Assembly (NCBI RefSeq): GCF_024347395.1
Contig: NZ_AP025472.1
Coordinates: 2,480,001 to 2,544,000 of the forward strand
DNA length: 64,000 nucleotides
Direction: 5' to 3'
DNA from: Vibrio cortegadensis
Lineage (GTDB): Bacteria; Pseudomonadota; Gammaproteobacteria; Enterobacterales; Vibrionaceae
In this document: positions 38,636 through 46,720 of the stretch, in pieces
Numbering within the stretch: the stretch's first letter is position 1
Layout: each line of letters begins with the position of its first letter
Notes under the pieces: generated by a model
What the model was told of the DNA's origin: nothing
Databases searched by the model: none
Seen by the model: only the letters and a program-made list of their open reading frames with translations
Made by a program: the position numbers and the translations under genes

Positions 38636-39763
38636 TCAAACTCGATGAATCGCATCATTCGCTTGTTTTAATAAGTTCTGGCTCTCTTCCAAAAATTGCT
38701 GAGAGTAATCACCAAACCAATCACTGACTTGATTAAAGTTATCAACAAACGCTTCTTTATCATGCCCGTCGAGTACTTTAATGGCTTCACCAAAACTTTG
38801 ATGGAAACGCTTAATCATGTCGATGTTATCTTGTGACGCGAGAATAATATCTCCGTACAGATTCGGGTCTTGACCAAACAACCGCCCTACCATTGCCAGC
38901 TCTAAACGATAAATCGGAGAGCTCAGTTTCAATAACTGATCAATATTTGGATTCTCTTTACTTAGGTGTAAGCCGTAAGCAAAAGAGGTGAAGTGGCGTA
39001 ATGCTTGGATTAACGTCATACCATGATCGTGCTCACCCGCCTCAATTTGGCATAAACTTGCGCCCCAAATCGAAAACTGTTTCAGCAACCATTGGTAAGA
39101 CTCTTCACCACGTCCGTCACAGTAAACAATCACTTGCTTAGCTAAGCTTGGTACATCAGGGCCAAACATCGGGTGCAAACCAACAACAGGGCCGTTATGC
39201 ACCGCTAACATGCTCTGCACGGGTTTCGATTTGATAGAGGTTAAATCACATAAAATACAATCGTCAGGCAAATTACCCAGTTTTTCAATCACACCTTCAG
39301 TAAGGTGAATCGGCACAGTCACGACAACAAGACCAGCATTGCTAAGTAGTTCATCCGCTTTATGCCAATCTTGGCTGCCAAGCACTTTGACGTCATAACC
39401 TGACAAACTAAACATTCGACCAAAAAGCCCACCAAGCTGACCATTACCACCAATGATCACTACTGAGCGAAGCTGTGGATTCAAGCACTTAAAGCCTGAA
39501 TCTTTTTCGCTGGCGTAAGATTCACGCATTGTTCTGCGTAAAATATCTTCAATCAGTTGTGGTGGCACTCCTTGCTTAGCCGCTTCTTCGCGACGAGAAG
39601 CCAGCATTGCCGCTTCTCTATCAGGTGCATAAATCGGCAAACCATGCTCGCTTTTTACTTCCCCAACCTTTTCAACTAAAGCTAAACGACGAGCAAGAAG
39701 CTCAAGCATCTGTTTATCGACGGCATCTATTTGATCGCGTAATTCGTTTAATTCAACAGCCAT
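38636..39763 (-). CDS. tyrA: Chorismate mutase / prephenate dehydrogenase TyrA
   Basis: This bifunctional enzyme makes 4-hydroxyphenylpyruvate for tyrosine synthesis. The 375-aa protein has an N-terminal AroQ chorismate mutase (about 1-90, LNELRDQIDAVDKQMLELLARR). A Rossmann-fold dehydrogenase follows with the NAD loop VIIGGNGQLGGLFGRMF (near 103-119) and GLHPMFGPDVPS. The helical C-terminal half closes the active site. It follows aroF by 17 bp, so it is in the TyrR-controlled aroF-tyrA operon. Length and domain order equal those of the enteric protein. Confidence 0.97.
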   Translation of the reverse strand: MAVELNELRDQIDAVDKQMLELLARRLALVEKVGEVKSEHGLPIYAPDREAAMLASRREEAAKQGVPPQLIEDILRRTMRESYASEKDSGFKCLNPQLRSVVIIGGNGQLGGLFGRMFSLSGYDVKVLGSQDWHKADELLSNAGLVVVTVPIHLTEGVIEKLGNLPDDCILCDLTSIKSKPVQSMLAVHNGPVVGLHPMFGPDVPSLAKQVIVYCDGRGEESYQWLLKQFSIWGASLCQIEAGEHDHGMTLIQALRHFTSFAYGLHLSKENPNIDQLLKLSSPIYRLELAMVGRLFGQDPNLYGDIILASQDNIDMIKRFHQSFGEAIKVLDGHDKEAFVDNFNQVSDWFGDYSQQFLEESQNLLKQANDAIHRV

Positions 39764-39780
39764 TAACGTCCCTTTTATCT

Positions 39781-40848
39781 TTATAGACGGTTTTCTAAAA
39801 ACGGTACTAATTCAGTATGAGCATGTCTTAATAGTGCCTCAGTTGCATCCCAATTGATACATGCATCCGTGATAGAAACCCCGTACTTCATCTCATTCAG
39901 AGGAATATCTGAAGGCTGATTTCCTTCGTTAATATGGCTCTCAATCATTAACCCAATGATCGATTTATTGCCTTCACGAATTTGATGAATCGCGTCTTCA
40001 GCGACAAGCGGTTGACGGCGAAAATCTTTGCGTGAGTTCGCATGGCTACAATCGATCATTAGCGAAGCATCTAGCCCTGTTGACGCCAACTCTTGTTCAC
40101 ATTCGTGTACTGAAACCGAATCGTAATTGGTCTGCTTGCCGCCACGCAAAATAACATGGCCATTAGGGTTACCTTGAGTTGTCAGTAGTGCAACTTGTCC
40201 TTCGCTGCTGATCCCCATAAAACGGTGGCTAGAAGAAGCGGCTTGCATAGCATTGATTGCTGTACCTAAATTACCGTCAGTACCATTTTTAAAACCAATT
40301 GGCATTGAAAGGCCACTTGCCATTTCACGGTGAGTTTGCGATTCAGTTGTACGAGCACCAATCGCAGCCCAGCTGAAAGTATCAGCCAAGTATTGTGGGC
40401 TAATCGGGTCAAGCGCTTCTGTCGCTAGTGGGATTTCCATCTCAGCAAGTTCAACAAGCAACTCACGACCAACATGCAAACCATGCTCAATATCGAAAGT
40501 ACCGTCTAGATGAGGGTCATTGATCAAACCTTTCCAACCAACAGTGGTACGAGGCTTTTCAAAGTAAACACGCATAACAATATACAGTTGGTCGCTAAGT
40601 TGCTCCGATAAGGCTTTTAGACGTTTCGCGTACTCTTTCGCGGCTTCAATATCATGAATAGAACATGGGCCACATACAACAAGCATGCGATGATCTTTCT
40701 TATGAATGATGTTTGCGATAGTTTGACGAGACTCTTGAATGAAACGACGAGCATTATCACTCAAAGGTAGTTTTGCTTTTAACTCCTCAGGAGTAATCAG
40801 TACCTGTTCGTCGATGATATTGACATTGCTTAATTCACTTTTTTGCAT
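39781..40848 (-). CDS. aroF: 3-deoxy-7-phosphoheptulonate synthase, Tyr-type (AroF)
   Basis: This is the first enzyme of the shikimate pathway, condensing PEP and erythrose 4-phosphate. The 355-aa class-I DAHP synthase has VCGPCSIHD, the PEP/E4P-binding RVYFEKPRTTVGWKGLINDP, IGARTTESQTHREMASGLSMPIGFKNGTDG and the metal-binding DCSHANS. The N-terminus (MQKSELSNVNIIDEQVLITPEEL) resembles enteric AroF, and the operon with tyrA plus TyrR boxes argues for the tyrosine-inhibited isoenzyme. A feedback assay would be needed to separate it from a Phe-sensitive one. Confidence 0.93.
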   Translation of the reverse strand: MQKSELSNVNIIDEQVLITPEELKAKLPLSDNARRFIQESRQTIANIIHKKDHRMLVVCGPCSIHDIEAAKEYAKRLKALSEQLSDQLYIVMRVYFEKPRTTVGWKGLINDPHLDGTFDIEHGLHVGRELLVELAEMEIPLATEALDPISPQYLADTFSWAAIGARTTESQTHREMASGLSMPIGFKNGTDGNLGTAINAMQAASSSHRFMGISSEGQVALLTTQGNPNGHVILRGGKQTNYDSVSVHECEQELASTGLDASLMIDCSHANSRKDFRRQPLVAEDAIHQIREGNKSIIGLMIESHINEGNQPSDIPLNEMKYGVSITDACINWDATEALLRHAHTELVPFLENRL

Positions 40849-40857
40849 AACTCAACC

Positions 40858-40875
40858 TGTATATTTATTTTTACA
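40858..40875 (-). promoter_or_regulatory. TyrR box near the aroF start
   Basis: The plus strand reads TGTATATTTATTTTTACA, matching the palindromic TyrR consensus TGTAAA-N6-TTTACA at 11 of 12 fixed positions. It ends 10 bp before the aroF start codon, downstream of the predicted promoter, a repressing position. Confidence 0.7.
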
Positions 40876-40912
40876 CCCAATATTTCCATTTGGGCTAACT
40901 ATCTTTAAAAAC

Positions 40913-40940
40913 ACAATAACAGCTACAAAAACGATTGCAA
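40913..40940 (-). promoter_or_regulatory. Predicted aroF-tyrA promoter
   Basis: On the minus strand TTGCAA (40940-40935), a 16-bp spacer and TATTGT (40918-40913). It is flanked by TyrR boxes on both sides. Confidence 0.5.
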
Positions 40941-40941
40941 G

Positions 40942-40982
40942 TGTAAACAATAAAAAACATTAAGTGTAAGATTAAATTTACA
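40942..40982 (-). promoter_or_regulatory. Strong plus weak TyrR box pair upstream of the aroF promoter
   Basis: The strong box TGTAAGATTAAATTTACA (40965-40982) matches 11 of 12 fixed consensus positions. A weaker box (40942-40959, TGTAAA-N6-AAAACA) lies next to it with a 23-bp offset, the strong/weak pairing known from TyrR promoters. The rest of the 246-bp gap 40849-41094 holds the nagZ terminator. Confidence 0.7.
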
Positions 40983-41040
40983 CTCATATTTTAACTCGCT
41001 TTATGATGAAAATAGGATGAGAGTAAGGTTCATACATACA

Positions 41041-41069
41041 AAAAAGGCAATACTCAACATATCGCCTTA
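41041..41069 (-). terminator. Terminator of nagZ
   Basis: On the minus strand the stem AAGGCGATA / TATTGCCTT (one G-U pair, ~7-nt loop) is followed by TTTT. It lies 26 bp after the nagZ stop. Confidence 0.75.
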
Positions 41070-41094
41070 TCTAAAATTATAATGTGTCTATTTA

Positions 41095-42084
41095 TCACTC
41101 ACTGCCAAGCATTCGCTTAATCGTCTCTGAGGCCTCTTTCCATCTAGTATCTGAGTGAAGTGTAGATAAATCAAAGCTGTGTTTTTTAAGCAATGATTGT
41201 GCTAAAGGCACGTCTTGTATCGCTAAGTGATCAAGAGCTTCAATTTGTGCATCTCGCTTATTACACATCAACACCATATCGCAACCCGCATTCAAGGCCG
41301 CTTTTGCTCTGTCAGCCGGCCCGCCCATAATAGCGGCACCTTCCATCGTTAAGTCATCAGAGAAAACCAAGCCTTTAAAACCTAACTCTTGCTTCAACAC
41401 CTTCTGTAACCAATATTGAGAGCCACTCGCAGGCTGATCATCGTAGTGAGAATAAACCACATGAGCAGGCATCATTGCATCTAATATCCCGGCTTCAATT
41501 TGTGCTTTAAATATTGCCATATCCGTTTCGAAGATGTCGTCTCTTGGATCGTAAGGGGTTTCTAAGTGGGAGTCCGCAATCACACCGCCATGTCCAGGAA
41601 AGTGCTTTCCTGTTGTCGCCATTCCAACCGACTTCATACCGTTAATGAATGCACTACTATGACGAACAATGGTCTCAATATCTTCACCAAACGCTCGATT
41701 TCCAATCGCTTTGCAGTCGTGGCCTTTGTCCAATACAGGCGCAAAACTCAGATCAATATCGTGGGCAATCAGCTCCGCAGCCATCAACCAGCCAGCCTGC
41801 TCTGCTAATTGCTCACCATTATTCTTTGTCGCAAATTCTTGAGCGGCTGGGATAATCGAAAAACCGTCGCGAAAACGCTGTACTCGACCACCTTCTTGAT
41901 CAACCCCGATCAGTATTGAGCGTTTTGCAGCCTTGCGGATCGCTTTATTCAACGCTGACAGTTGTTTGCTATCGTGATAATTTCTAGCAAATAGGATGAG
42001 GCCCCCAACCGTTGGATGCTCTAAAATTTCTCTGTCTTCAGCGGTCAGCTCGTAGCCAGCAACATCAACCCACAACGGTCCCAT
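41095..42084 (-). CDS. nagZ: beta-N-acetylglucosaminidase NagZ
   Basis: NagZ is a cytoplasmic GH3 enzyme that removes GlcNAc from imported anhydro-muropeptides in cell-wall recycling. The 329-aa protein begins GPLWVDVAGYELTAEDREIL and has GVDQEGGRVQRFRD, the catalytic-loop motif GKHFPGHGGVIADSHLETP (His and Asp of the NagZ dyad) and the nucleophile region GLVFSDDLTMEGA. It is transcribed divergently from anmK-murQ, which handle the next steps. Confidence 0.96.
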   Translation of the reverse strand: MGPLWVDVAGYELTAEDREILEHPTVGGLILFARNYHDSKQLSALNKAIRKAAKRSILIGVDQEGGRVQRFRDGFSIIPAAQEFATKNNGEQLAEQAGWLMAAELIAHDIDLSFAPVLDKGHDCKAIGNRAFGEDIETIVRHSSAFINGMKSVGMATTGKHFPGHGGVIADSHLETPYDPRDDIFETDMAIFKAQIEAGILDAMMPAHVVYSHYDDQPASGSQYWLQKVLKQELGFKGLVFSDDLTMEGAAIMGGPADRAKAALNAGCDMVLMCNKRDAQIEALDHLAIQDVPLAQSLLKKHSFDLSTLHSDTRWKEASETIKRMLGSE

Positions 42085-42184
42085 ATTTATCCCTTTTTAA
42101 ACCAAATTTCATACACTTCACGAGATTATTCCCTTTGAATTTGCTTTACAATGTTTTTAAACCAATCTTTGGAAGAGTTTAGGA

Positions 42185-43369
42185 ATGCGGTTCAAGAGCT
42201 TAAGAATAGATCATAAAGAACTTTATATTGGCGTGATGTCTGGAACGAGTATGGACGGTGTTGATACAGCTTTAGTTTCCATTGAGGGTACTAACATCAC
42301 TCTACTCGCGCATGATGAATTTCCTATGCCAAGCGAACTGAAAGAACGTCTTCTTAAAGTCTGTATTGGGCAAAAAACCGATCTGATTGCGATTGGCGAG
42401 TTGGACCACCAGCTTGGTCACCTATTTGCCGATGCCGTACTGCAACTCCTCGAAAAATCGAACACTCTGGCCTCTGCGGTCACTGCCATTGGTAACCATG
42501 GGCAGACCGTGTTTCACCAGCCAACGGGTGATGCTCCATTTACCATGCAACTCGGTGATGCCAATATTATTTCGGCACGGACAAATATTTCGACTGTGGC
42601 TGACTTTCGCCGTAAAGATATGGCCTTAGGAGGGCAAGGTGCTCCACTGGTTCCGGCCTTTCATCAGCATATTTTCAGCACACAAGATTCAACGGTCGTG
42701 GTTCTGAATATCGGCGGTATTTCAAATATTTCCGTACTTCCAGCGCAATTAAACCCTGAACATCCGAGTGACATCAATTTTGAGCCTAGCGTTATTGGAT
42801 ATGATACAGGTCCTGGCAATATGCTTATGGATGCATGGATTAAAAAGCAGCGCGGGGAGCAATATGATCATGATGGGCAATATGCTCAAAGTGGGCAAGT
42901 CAGTGAACCATTACTAAACCAACTGTTAAGTGATGATTATTTCACTCAAGCCGCGCCCAAAAGTACCGGAAGAGAGCGGTTTAATTTACCTTGGTTAGAA
43001 TTACAATTAGCCCACCACTCACTTACGGGTGAAGATGTACAAGCAACACTACTGGAGTTCACTGCGGTTTCAATTGCCAATGAAGTGTTGCGTTATCAAG
43101 TAGGAAATAAGCCCGAACTGTTAGTTTGTGGCGGTGGCGTAAGAAATACGTTTCTCATGGCTCGCCTGCAACAGTTGCTTCCAAATTGGATAGTAGCTTC
43201 GACACAAACTAAAGGTATTGATAGTGACTATATGGAAGCGATGGCTTTCGCATGGTTAGCTCATCAACGCATTCATGGCTTACCAAGCAACTTGCCACAA
43301 GTAACAGGAGCAAGCCGACTTGCTTCTCTCGGGGTAATTTACCCTATCGATCCCTGTCATGTGGATTAA
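42185..43369 (+). CDS. anmK: Anhydro-N-acetylmuramic acid kinase AnmK
   Basis: AnmK phosphorylates and ring-opens 1,6-anhydroMurNAc to MurNAc-6-phosphate with ATP. The 394-aa protein has the ATPase phosphate loop GVMSGTSMDGVDTALV (near residues 18-33), GNHGQTVFHQP, LGDANIISARTNISTVADFR and the C-terminal VCGGGVRNTFLM nucleotide-binding motif. It is about 20 residues longer at the N-terminus than the enteric enzyme. TTAGGA precedes the ATG. It is 9 bp upstream of murQ, forming an operon. Confidence 0.95.
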   Translation: MRFKSLRIDHKELYIGVMSGTSMDGVDTALVSIEGTNITLLAHDEFPMPSELKERLLKVCIGQKTDLIAIGELDHQLGHLFADAVLQLLEKSNTLASAVTAIGNHGQTVFHQPTGDAPFTMQLGDANIISARTNISTVADFRRKDMALGGQGAPLVPAFHQHIFSTQDSTVVVLNIGGISNISVLPAQLNPEHPSDINFEPSVIGYDTGPGNMLMDAWIKKQRGEQYDHDGQYAQSGQVSEPLLNQLLSDDYFTQAAPKSTGRERFNLPWLELQLAHHSLTGEDVQATLLEFTAVSIANEVLRYQVGNKPELLVCGGGVRNTFLMARLQQLLPNWIVASTQTKGIDSDYMEAMAFAWLAHQRIHGLPSNLPQVTGASRLASLGVIYPIDPCHVD

Positions 43370-43378
43370 GGATATTTA

Positions 43379-44299
43379 ATGACAAACGACGCTCTACTTT
43401 CAGCGCTTTCACAATTAGTGTCTGAAGGACGTAACCCTGAGACCATGGATATCGATTTGCTTTCGGCGCATGAAATCATCCAACGGATCAATCAACAAGA
43501 TAAACAAGTTCCCATCGCGGTCGAAAAAGTGATTCCAGAGATCGCGCAAGCCGTTGAAAAAATTACTGCTGCTTTCAAATCTGGCGGGCGTTTGATCTAC
43601 ATGGGAGCCGGAACCAGTGGCCGCTTAGGCGTGCTCGATGCTTCGGAGTGCCCACCCACTTTTGGCGTGTCAGATCAAATGGTGATCGGTTTAATTGCCG
43701 GTGGTCCAAAAGCCATTCTAAAAGCGCAAGAAGGGGCGGAAGATTCACTGGAACTCGGAGAACAAGATCTCAAAAACATCCAATTTAATACCAACGATGT
43801 TGTGGTTGGGATCGCGGCAAGTGGTCGCACACCTTATGTGATTGGGGCTTTGGAGTACGCGAATGACATTGGAGCCACAACTGTTGCACTCTCTTGCAAC
43901 CCAAACTCTCCTATCGCGGATATCGCCAACATCGCGATTTGCCCAGTCGTAGGCCCAGAAGTACTGACAGGTTCGACGCGTTTGAAATCTGGAACCGCAC
44001 AAAAACTCGTACTGAATATGCTCACGACCGCCAGTATGATCCGCTTAGGTAAAAGTTATCAGAACTTGATGGTCGACGTGAAGGCAACAAATGAGAAGTT
44101 AGTTGCGCGCGCCGTCAGGATTGTCATGCAAGCGACCGACTGCCCAAAATCATTAGCTGTGATTACACTGAAACACACAGACTATGATGTAAAACTGGCA
44201 ATATTGATGATCTTAACGGATCTCAACTTAGACGAAGCGAAAGAACAATTAAGCCATCAACAAGGGTTCTTACGTAAAGCGGTAGAGCAATCTAAATAA
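43379..44299 (+). CDS. murQ: N-acetylmuramic acid 6-phosphate etherase MurQ
   Basis: MurQ cleaves the lactyl ether of MurNAc-6-phosphate, giving GlcNAc-6-phosphate and D-lactate. The 306-aa protein consists of a SIS domain: the substrate loop YMGAGTSGRLGVLDASECPPTFG (near residues 74-95), GIAASGRTPYVIGAL, and the catalytic Glu region in GAEDS. It follows anmK after 9 bp. A 10-bp inverted repeat lies after its stop (44307-44344) but without a T run. Confidence 0.96.
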   Translation: MTNDALLSALSQLVSEGRNPETMDIDLLSAHEIIQRINQQDKQVPIAVEKVIPEIAQAVEKITAAFKSGGRLIYMGAGTSGRLGVLDASECPPTFGVSDQMVIGLIAGGPKAILKAQEGAEDSLELGEQDLKNIQFNTNDVVVGIAASGRTPYVIGALEYANDIGATTVALSCNPNSPIADIANIAICPVVGPEVLTGSTRLKSGTAQKLVLNMLTTASMIRLGKSYQNLMVDVKATNEKLVARAVRIVMQATDCPKSLAVITLKHTDYDVKLAILMILTDLNLDEAKEQLSHQQGFLRKAVEQSK

Positions 44300-44358
44300 C
44301 ATCAGTCATCCATAGTTAAGCAGTCATGTTGGCTATGGATGATTAAGAATGACCGGCT

Positions 44359-44700
44359 CTAATTATTTGAATCTGCCCAGCCACGTTGCCATTCCATTCG
44401 GAATCGTTGGGCTTCCTCTGTCCCTTCACATACTCCCTCATAATTAAAACCCGACAAACCAATCTGATACGCATGATCAGGATTACAATATTCCGCCACA
44501 CCTTTTAGGTAACCTTGGTCATAATCGGCTTGATTTGCCTGCCCAAACTTATTCAACGCACTATAACTGCGTTGAGTCTGGCCTCTTAACCCGTCACGGT
44601 ATCCAATTTCAGACCAATCTCCATCTTCTGCTAACTGCTGTGTCGATGCCGCGCATCCCGCCAAACCAATTAACAGGCCAACTACTATTGTTTTTCTCAC
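44359..44700 (-). CDS. DUF2799-domain lipoprotein
   Basis: This is a small predicted lipoprotein of unknown function. I start it at the GTG at 44700, preceded by AAAGGA, giving 113 aa. The 12 residues upstream would spoil the signal peptide. The precursor reads MRKTIVVGLLIGLAGCAAS with a lipobox LAGC (Cys at about 16). The rest has two DUF2799-type repeats: WSEIGYRDGLRGQ and YDQGYLKGVAEYCNPDHAYQIGLSGFNYEGVC. No enzymatic motif is visible. It is divergent from the CstA-family gene. Confidence 0.8.
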   Translation of the reverse strand: MRKTIVVGLLIGLAGCAASTQQLAEDGDWSEIGYRDGLRGQTQRSYSALNKFGQANQADYDQGYLKGVAEYCNPDHAYQIGLSGFNYEGVCEGTEEAQRFRMEWQRGWADSNN

Positions 44701-44904
44701 GTTCAATCCTTTGTAGTACTCATTTATGGTGCACATTAATTTTCAATTAGGCTCAACAGAATCACCGTATTTTAGCCAAACTTAGACGTTTAATATCTAA
44801 GAGGTTCACCCGCTCAGAATAAGGTTAGTTTACCAAAACTCTTCGCAGACAATCATAATAATAATCCACTTTCATATCACTGACGATTTCTCGAAATAGC
44901 CAAA

Positions 44905-44952
44905 ACCACTTAACGTTAATGGCTACCACTTAATTCGCTATTCCACCACTCA
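44905..44952 (+). promoter_or_regulatory. Three phased direct repeats, candidate BtsR (LytTR) sites
   Basis: ACCACTTA (44905), ACCACTTA (44925) and ACCACTCA (44945) start exactly 20 bp apart, two helical turns. All match ACC(G/A)CT(C/T)A, the repeat recognised by E. coli BtsR (YehT) as I recall it. They end 12 bp before a -35-like ATGACG. The cognate btsS-btsR pair lies just downstream of the transporter gene. The remaining part of the 352-bp gap 44701-45052 holds nothing else I recognise. Confidence 0.7.
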
Positions 44953-44964
44953 CCTTAGAAGCGC

Positions 44965-44993
44965 ATGACGTGAGCGAGTGGCAGTTTTACTAT
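44965..44993 (+). promoter_or_regulatory. Predicted promoter of the CstA-family gene
   Basis: ATGACG (44965-44970), a 17-bp spacer and TACTAT (44988-44993). Both hexamers are poor, as expected for an activator-dependent promoter directly downstream of the repeats. Confidence 0.45.
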
Positions 44994-45052
44994 CTCATAC
45001 GACAGATAAACTTAACCTGAATTCGGAATACAAATAGAAGGGATAACAAATT

Positions 45053-46546
45053 ATGATGTGGTTTCTAACTTGTGTGGCCGCACTAATCGGTGGCTATTTT
45101 ATTTACGGTGCTTTCATTGAGAAAGTATTTGGTATTAATGAAAACCGCCCTACACCAGCAATAACAAAACAAGATGGTGTGGATTACGTACCAATGTCGA
45201 CCAAGAAAGTCTATTTGGTTCAGCTACTCAACATTGCAGGCGTTGGTCCAATTTTCGGCCCTATCATGGGTGCGCTTTACGGCCCCGCGGCAATGCTATG
45301 GATTGTCATTGGTTGTATCTTTGCCGGTGCCGTTCATGACTACTTCTCAGGTATGCTCTCTATTCGAAATGGCGGCGCATCAGTACCTACCATCACAGGT
45401 CGATACCTAGGCAATGGCGCAAAACATTTCATGAACATTTTTGCCATTATTCTACTTCTACTTGTTGGTGTGGTTTTCGTTTCAGCGCCTGCTGGCATGA
45501 TCACTACTTTAGTTAACGATCAAACTGATATCGCTATGTCGATGACAACGATGGTCATCATTATCTTCGCTTACTACATTCTAGCTACCGTGGTTCCGGT
45601 AGACAAAATTATTGGCCGTTTCTACCCATTCTTTGGTGCACTGCTGATTTTCATGTCTGTCGGTCTTATCACTGCCATTGGCTTATCAGATGAACATACG
45701 ATTTTAGGCGGCTATGAAGTGAGCGACATGTTCACAAATATGAACCCTAACGATCTGCCACTTTGGCCTGCTCTATTCATCACTATCGCTTGTGGTGCAA
45801 TCTCTGGCTTCCACGCTACCCAATCTCCTTTGATGGCGCGCTGCATGGAAAACGAAAAGAATGGTCGCTTTGTCTTCTACGGAGCAATGATTGGTGAAGG
45901 CATTATCGCGCTGATCTGGTGTGCACTTGCCTTGTCTTTCTTCGGCTCAGTAGATTCTCTTGCAGAAGCGATTAAGAATGGCGGTCCGGGTAACGTCGTG
46001 TACAGCGCTTCATTTGGTCTGCTTGGTGTATTTGGTGGCGTGTTGGCTTTCCTTGGTGTGGTCATTTTACCTATCACTTCTGGCGATACCGCTTTCCGTT
46101 CAAGCCGTTTGATTTTGGCTGAATACTTCAACATGGAACAGAAAACACTGCGTAACCGTCTATTTATGGCACTGCCTCTGTTTGTTCTTGGTGGAATCTT
46201 AACTCAAGTTGATTTCGGTATAATCTGGCGCTACTTCGGTTTTGCTAACCAATCGACAGCAGTGATGATGCTATGGACGGCTTCAGCTTACCTACTACGC
46301 CACAATAAACTGCATTGGGTTGCGACGGTCCCAGCGATATTTATGACCACTGTTTGTGTGACCTTTATTCTAAGCAATAGCCAACTCGGTTTCGGCTTAC
46401 CAATGACGGTTTCAACCATTGCAGGGATTGTGACGGCACTATCCGTTACTGCTTATGTGATTAAACGTTCAAAAGGCAAAGGTGACGACTTTGCTGATGA
46501 AGATGAAACATCCGATAAAACTAAAGCTGTCACTGAAACAGCGTAA
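45053..46546 (+). CDS. CstA-family transporter (BtsT/BtsU-like, probable pyruvate uptake)
   Basis: This is a polytopic inner-membrane protein of the carbon-starvation CstA family. The 497-aa protein has roughly 12-14 hydrophobic segments and the family motifs QLLNIAGVGPIFGPIMGALYGP, AGAVHDYFSGMLSIRNGG, ISGFHATQSPLMARC and TSGDTAFRSSRL. It is shorter than enteric CstA and BtsT (about 700 aa), as in other short CstA-family members. It is followed by a BtsS/BtsR-like two-component system and preceded by candidate BtsR sites, which points to pyruvate uptake. The substrate remains inference; peptide uptake was an older CstA proposal. AAGGGA lies upstream of the ATG. Confidence 0.9.
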   Translation: MMWFLTCVAALIGGYFIYGAFIEKVFGINENRPTPAITKQDGVDYVPMSTKKVYLVQLLNIAGVGPIFGPIMGALYGPAAMLWIVIGCIFAGAVHDYFSGMLSIRNGGASVPTITGRYLGNGAKHFMNIFAIILLLLVGVVFVSAPAGMITTLVNDQTDIAMSMTTMVIIIFAYYILATVVPVDKIIGRFYPFFGALLIFMSVGLITAIGLSDEHTILGGYEVSDMFTNMNPNDLPLWPALFITIACGAISGFHATQSPLMARCMENEKNGRFVFYGAMIGEGIIALIWCALALSFFGSVDSLAEAIKNGGPGNVVYSASFGLLGVFGGVLAFLGVVILPITSGDTAFRSSRLILAEYFNMEQKTLRNRLFMALPLFVLGGILTQVDFGIIWRYFGFANQSTAVMMLWTASAYLLRHNKLHWVATVPAIFMTTVCVTFILSNSQLGFGLPMTVSTIAGIVTALSVTAYVIKRSKGKGDDFADEDETSDKTKAVTETA

Positions 46547-46580
46547 GCGTCAACGTTACCTTCACTTGCTAAATTAAGAA

Positions 46581-46605
46581 AAAACCCATCTCCGTGATGG
46601 GTTTT
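46581..46605 (+). terminator. Terminator of the CstA-family gene
   Basis: A stem AAAACCCATC / GATGGGTTTT (loop TCCGT) is followed by a T-rich tail. It separates the transporter from btsS. Confidence 0.82.
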
Positions 46606-46720
46606 ATTTTATCTCTTAAAAACAAAAGGAGATCGATTCAGTCAGTTTTAATCACGAAAGCTCAACACATCCTAGTAGTTTGCTTTAAAATACACCCTAT
46701 ATCTCCCCTAGGTGACAATT

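Noticed and set aside
44809..44816. CCCGCTCA as a fourth BtsR-type site
   Set aside because: One base off the motif and 96 bp away from the phased trio, out of register with it.
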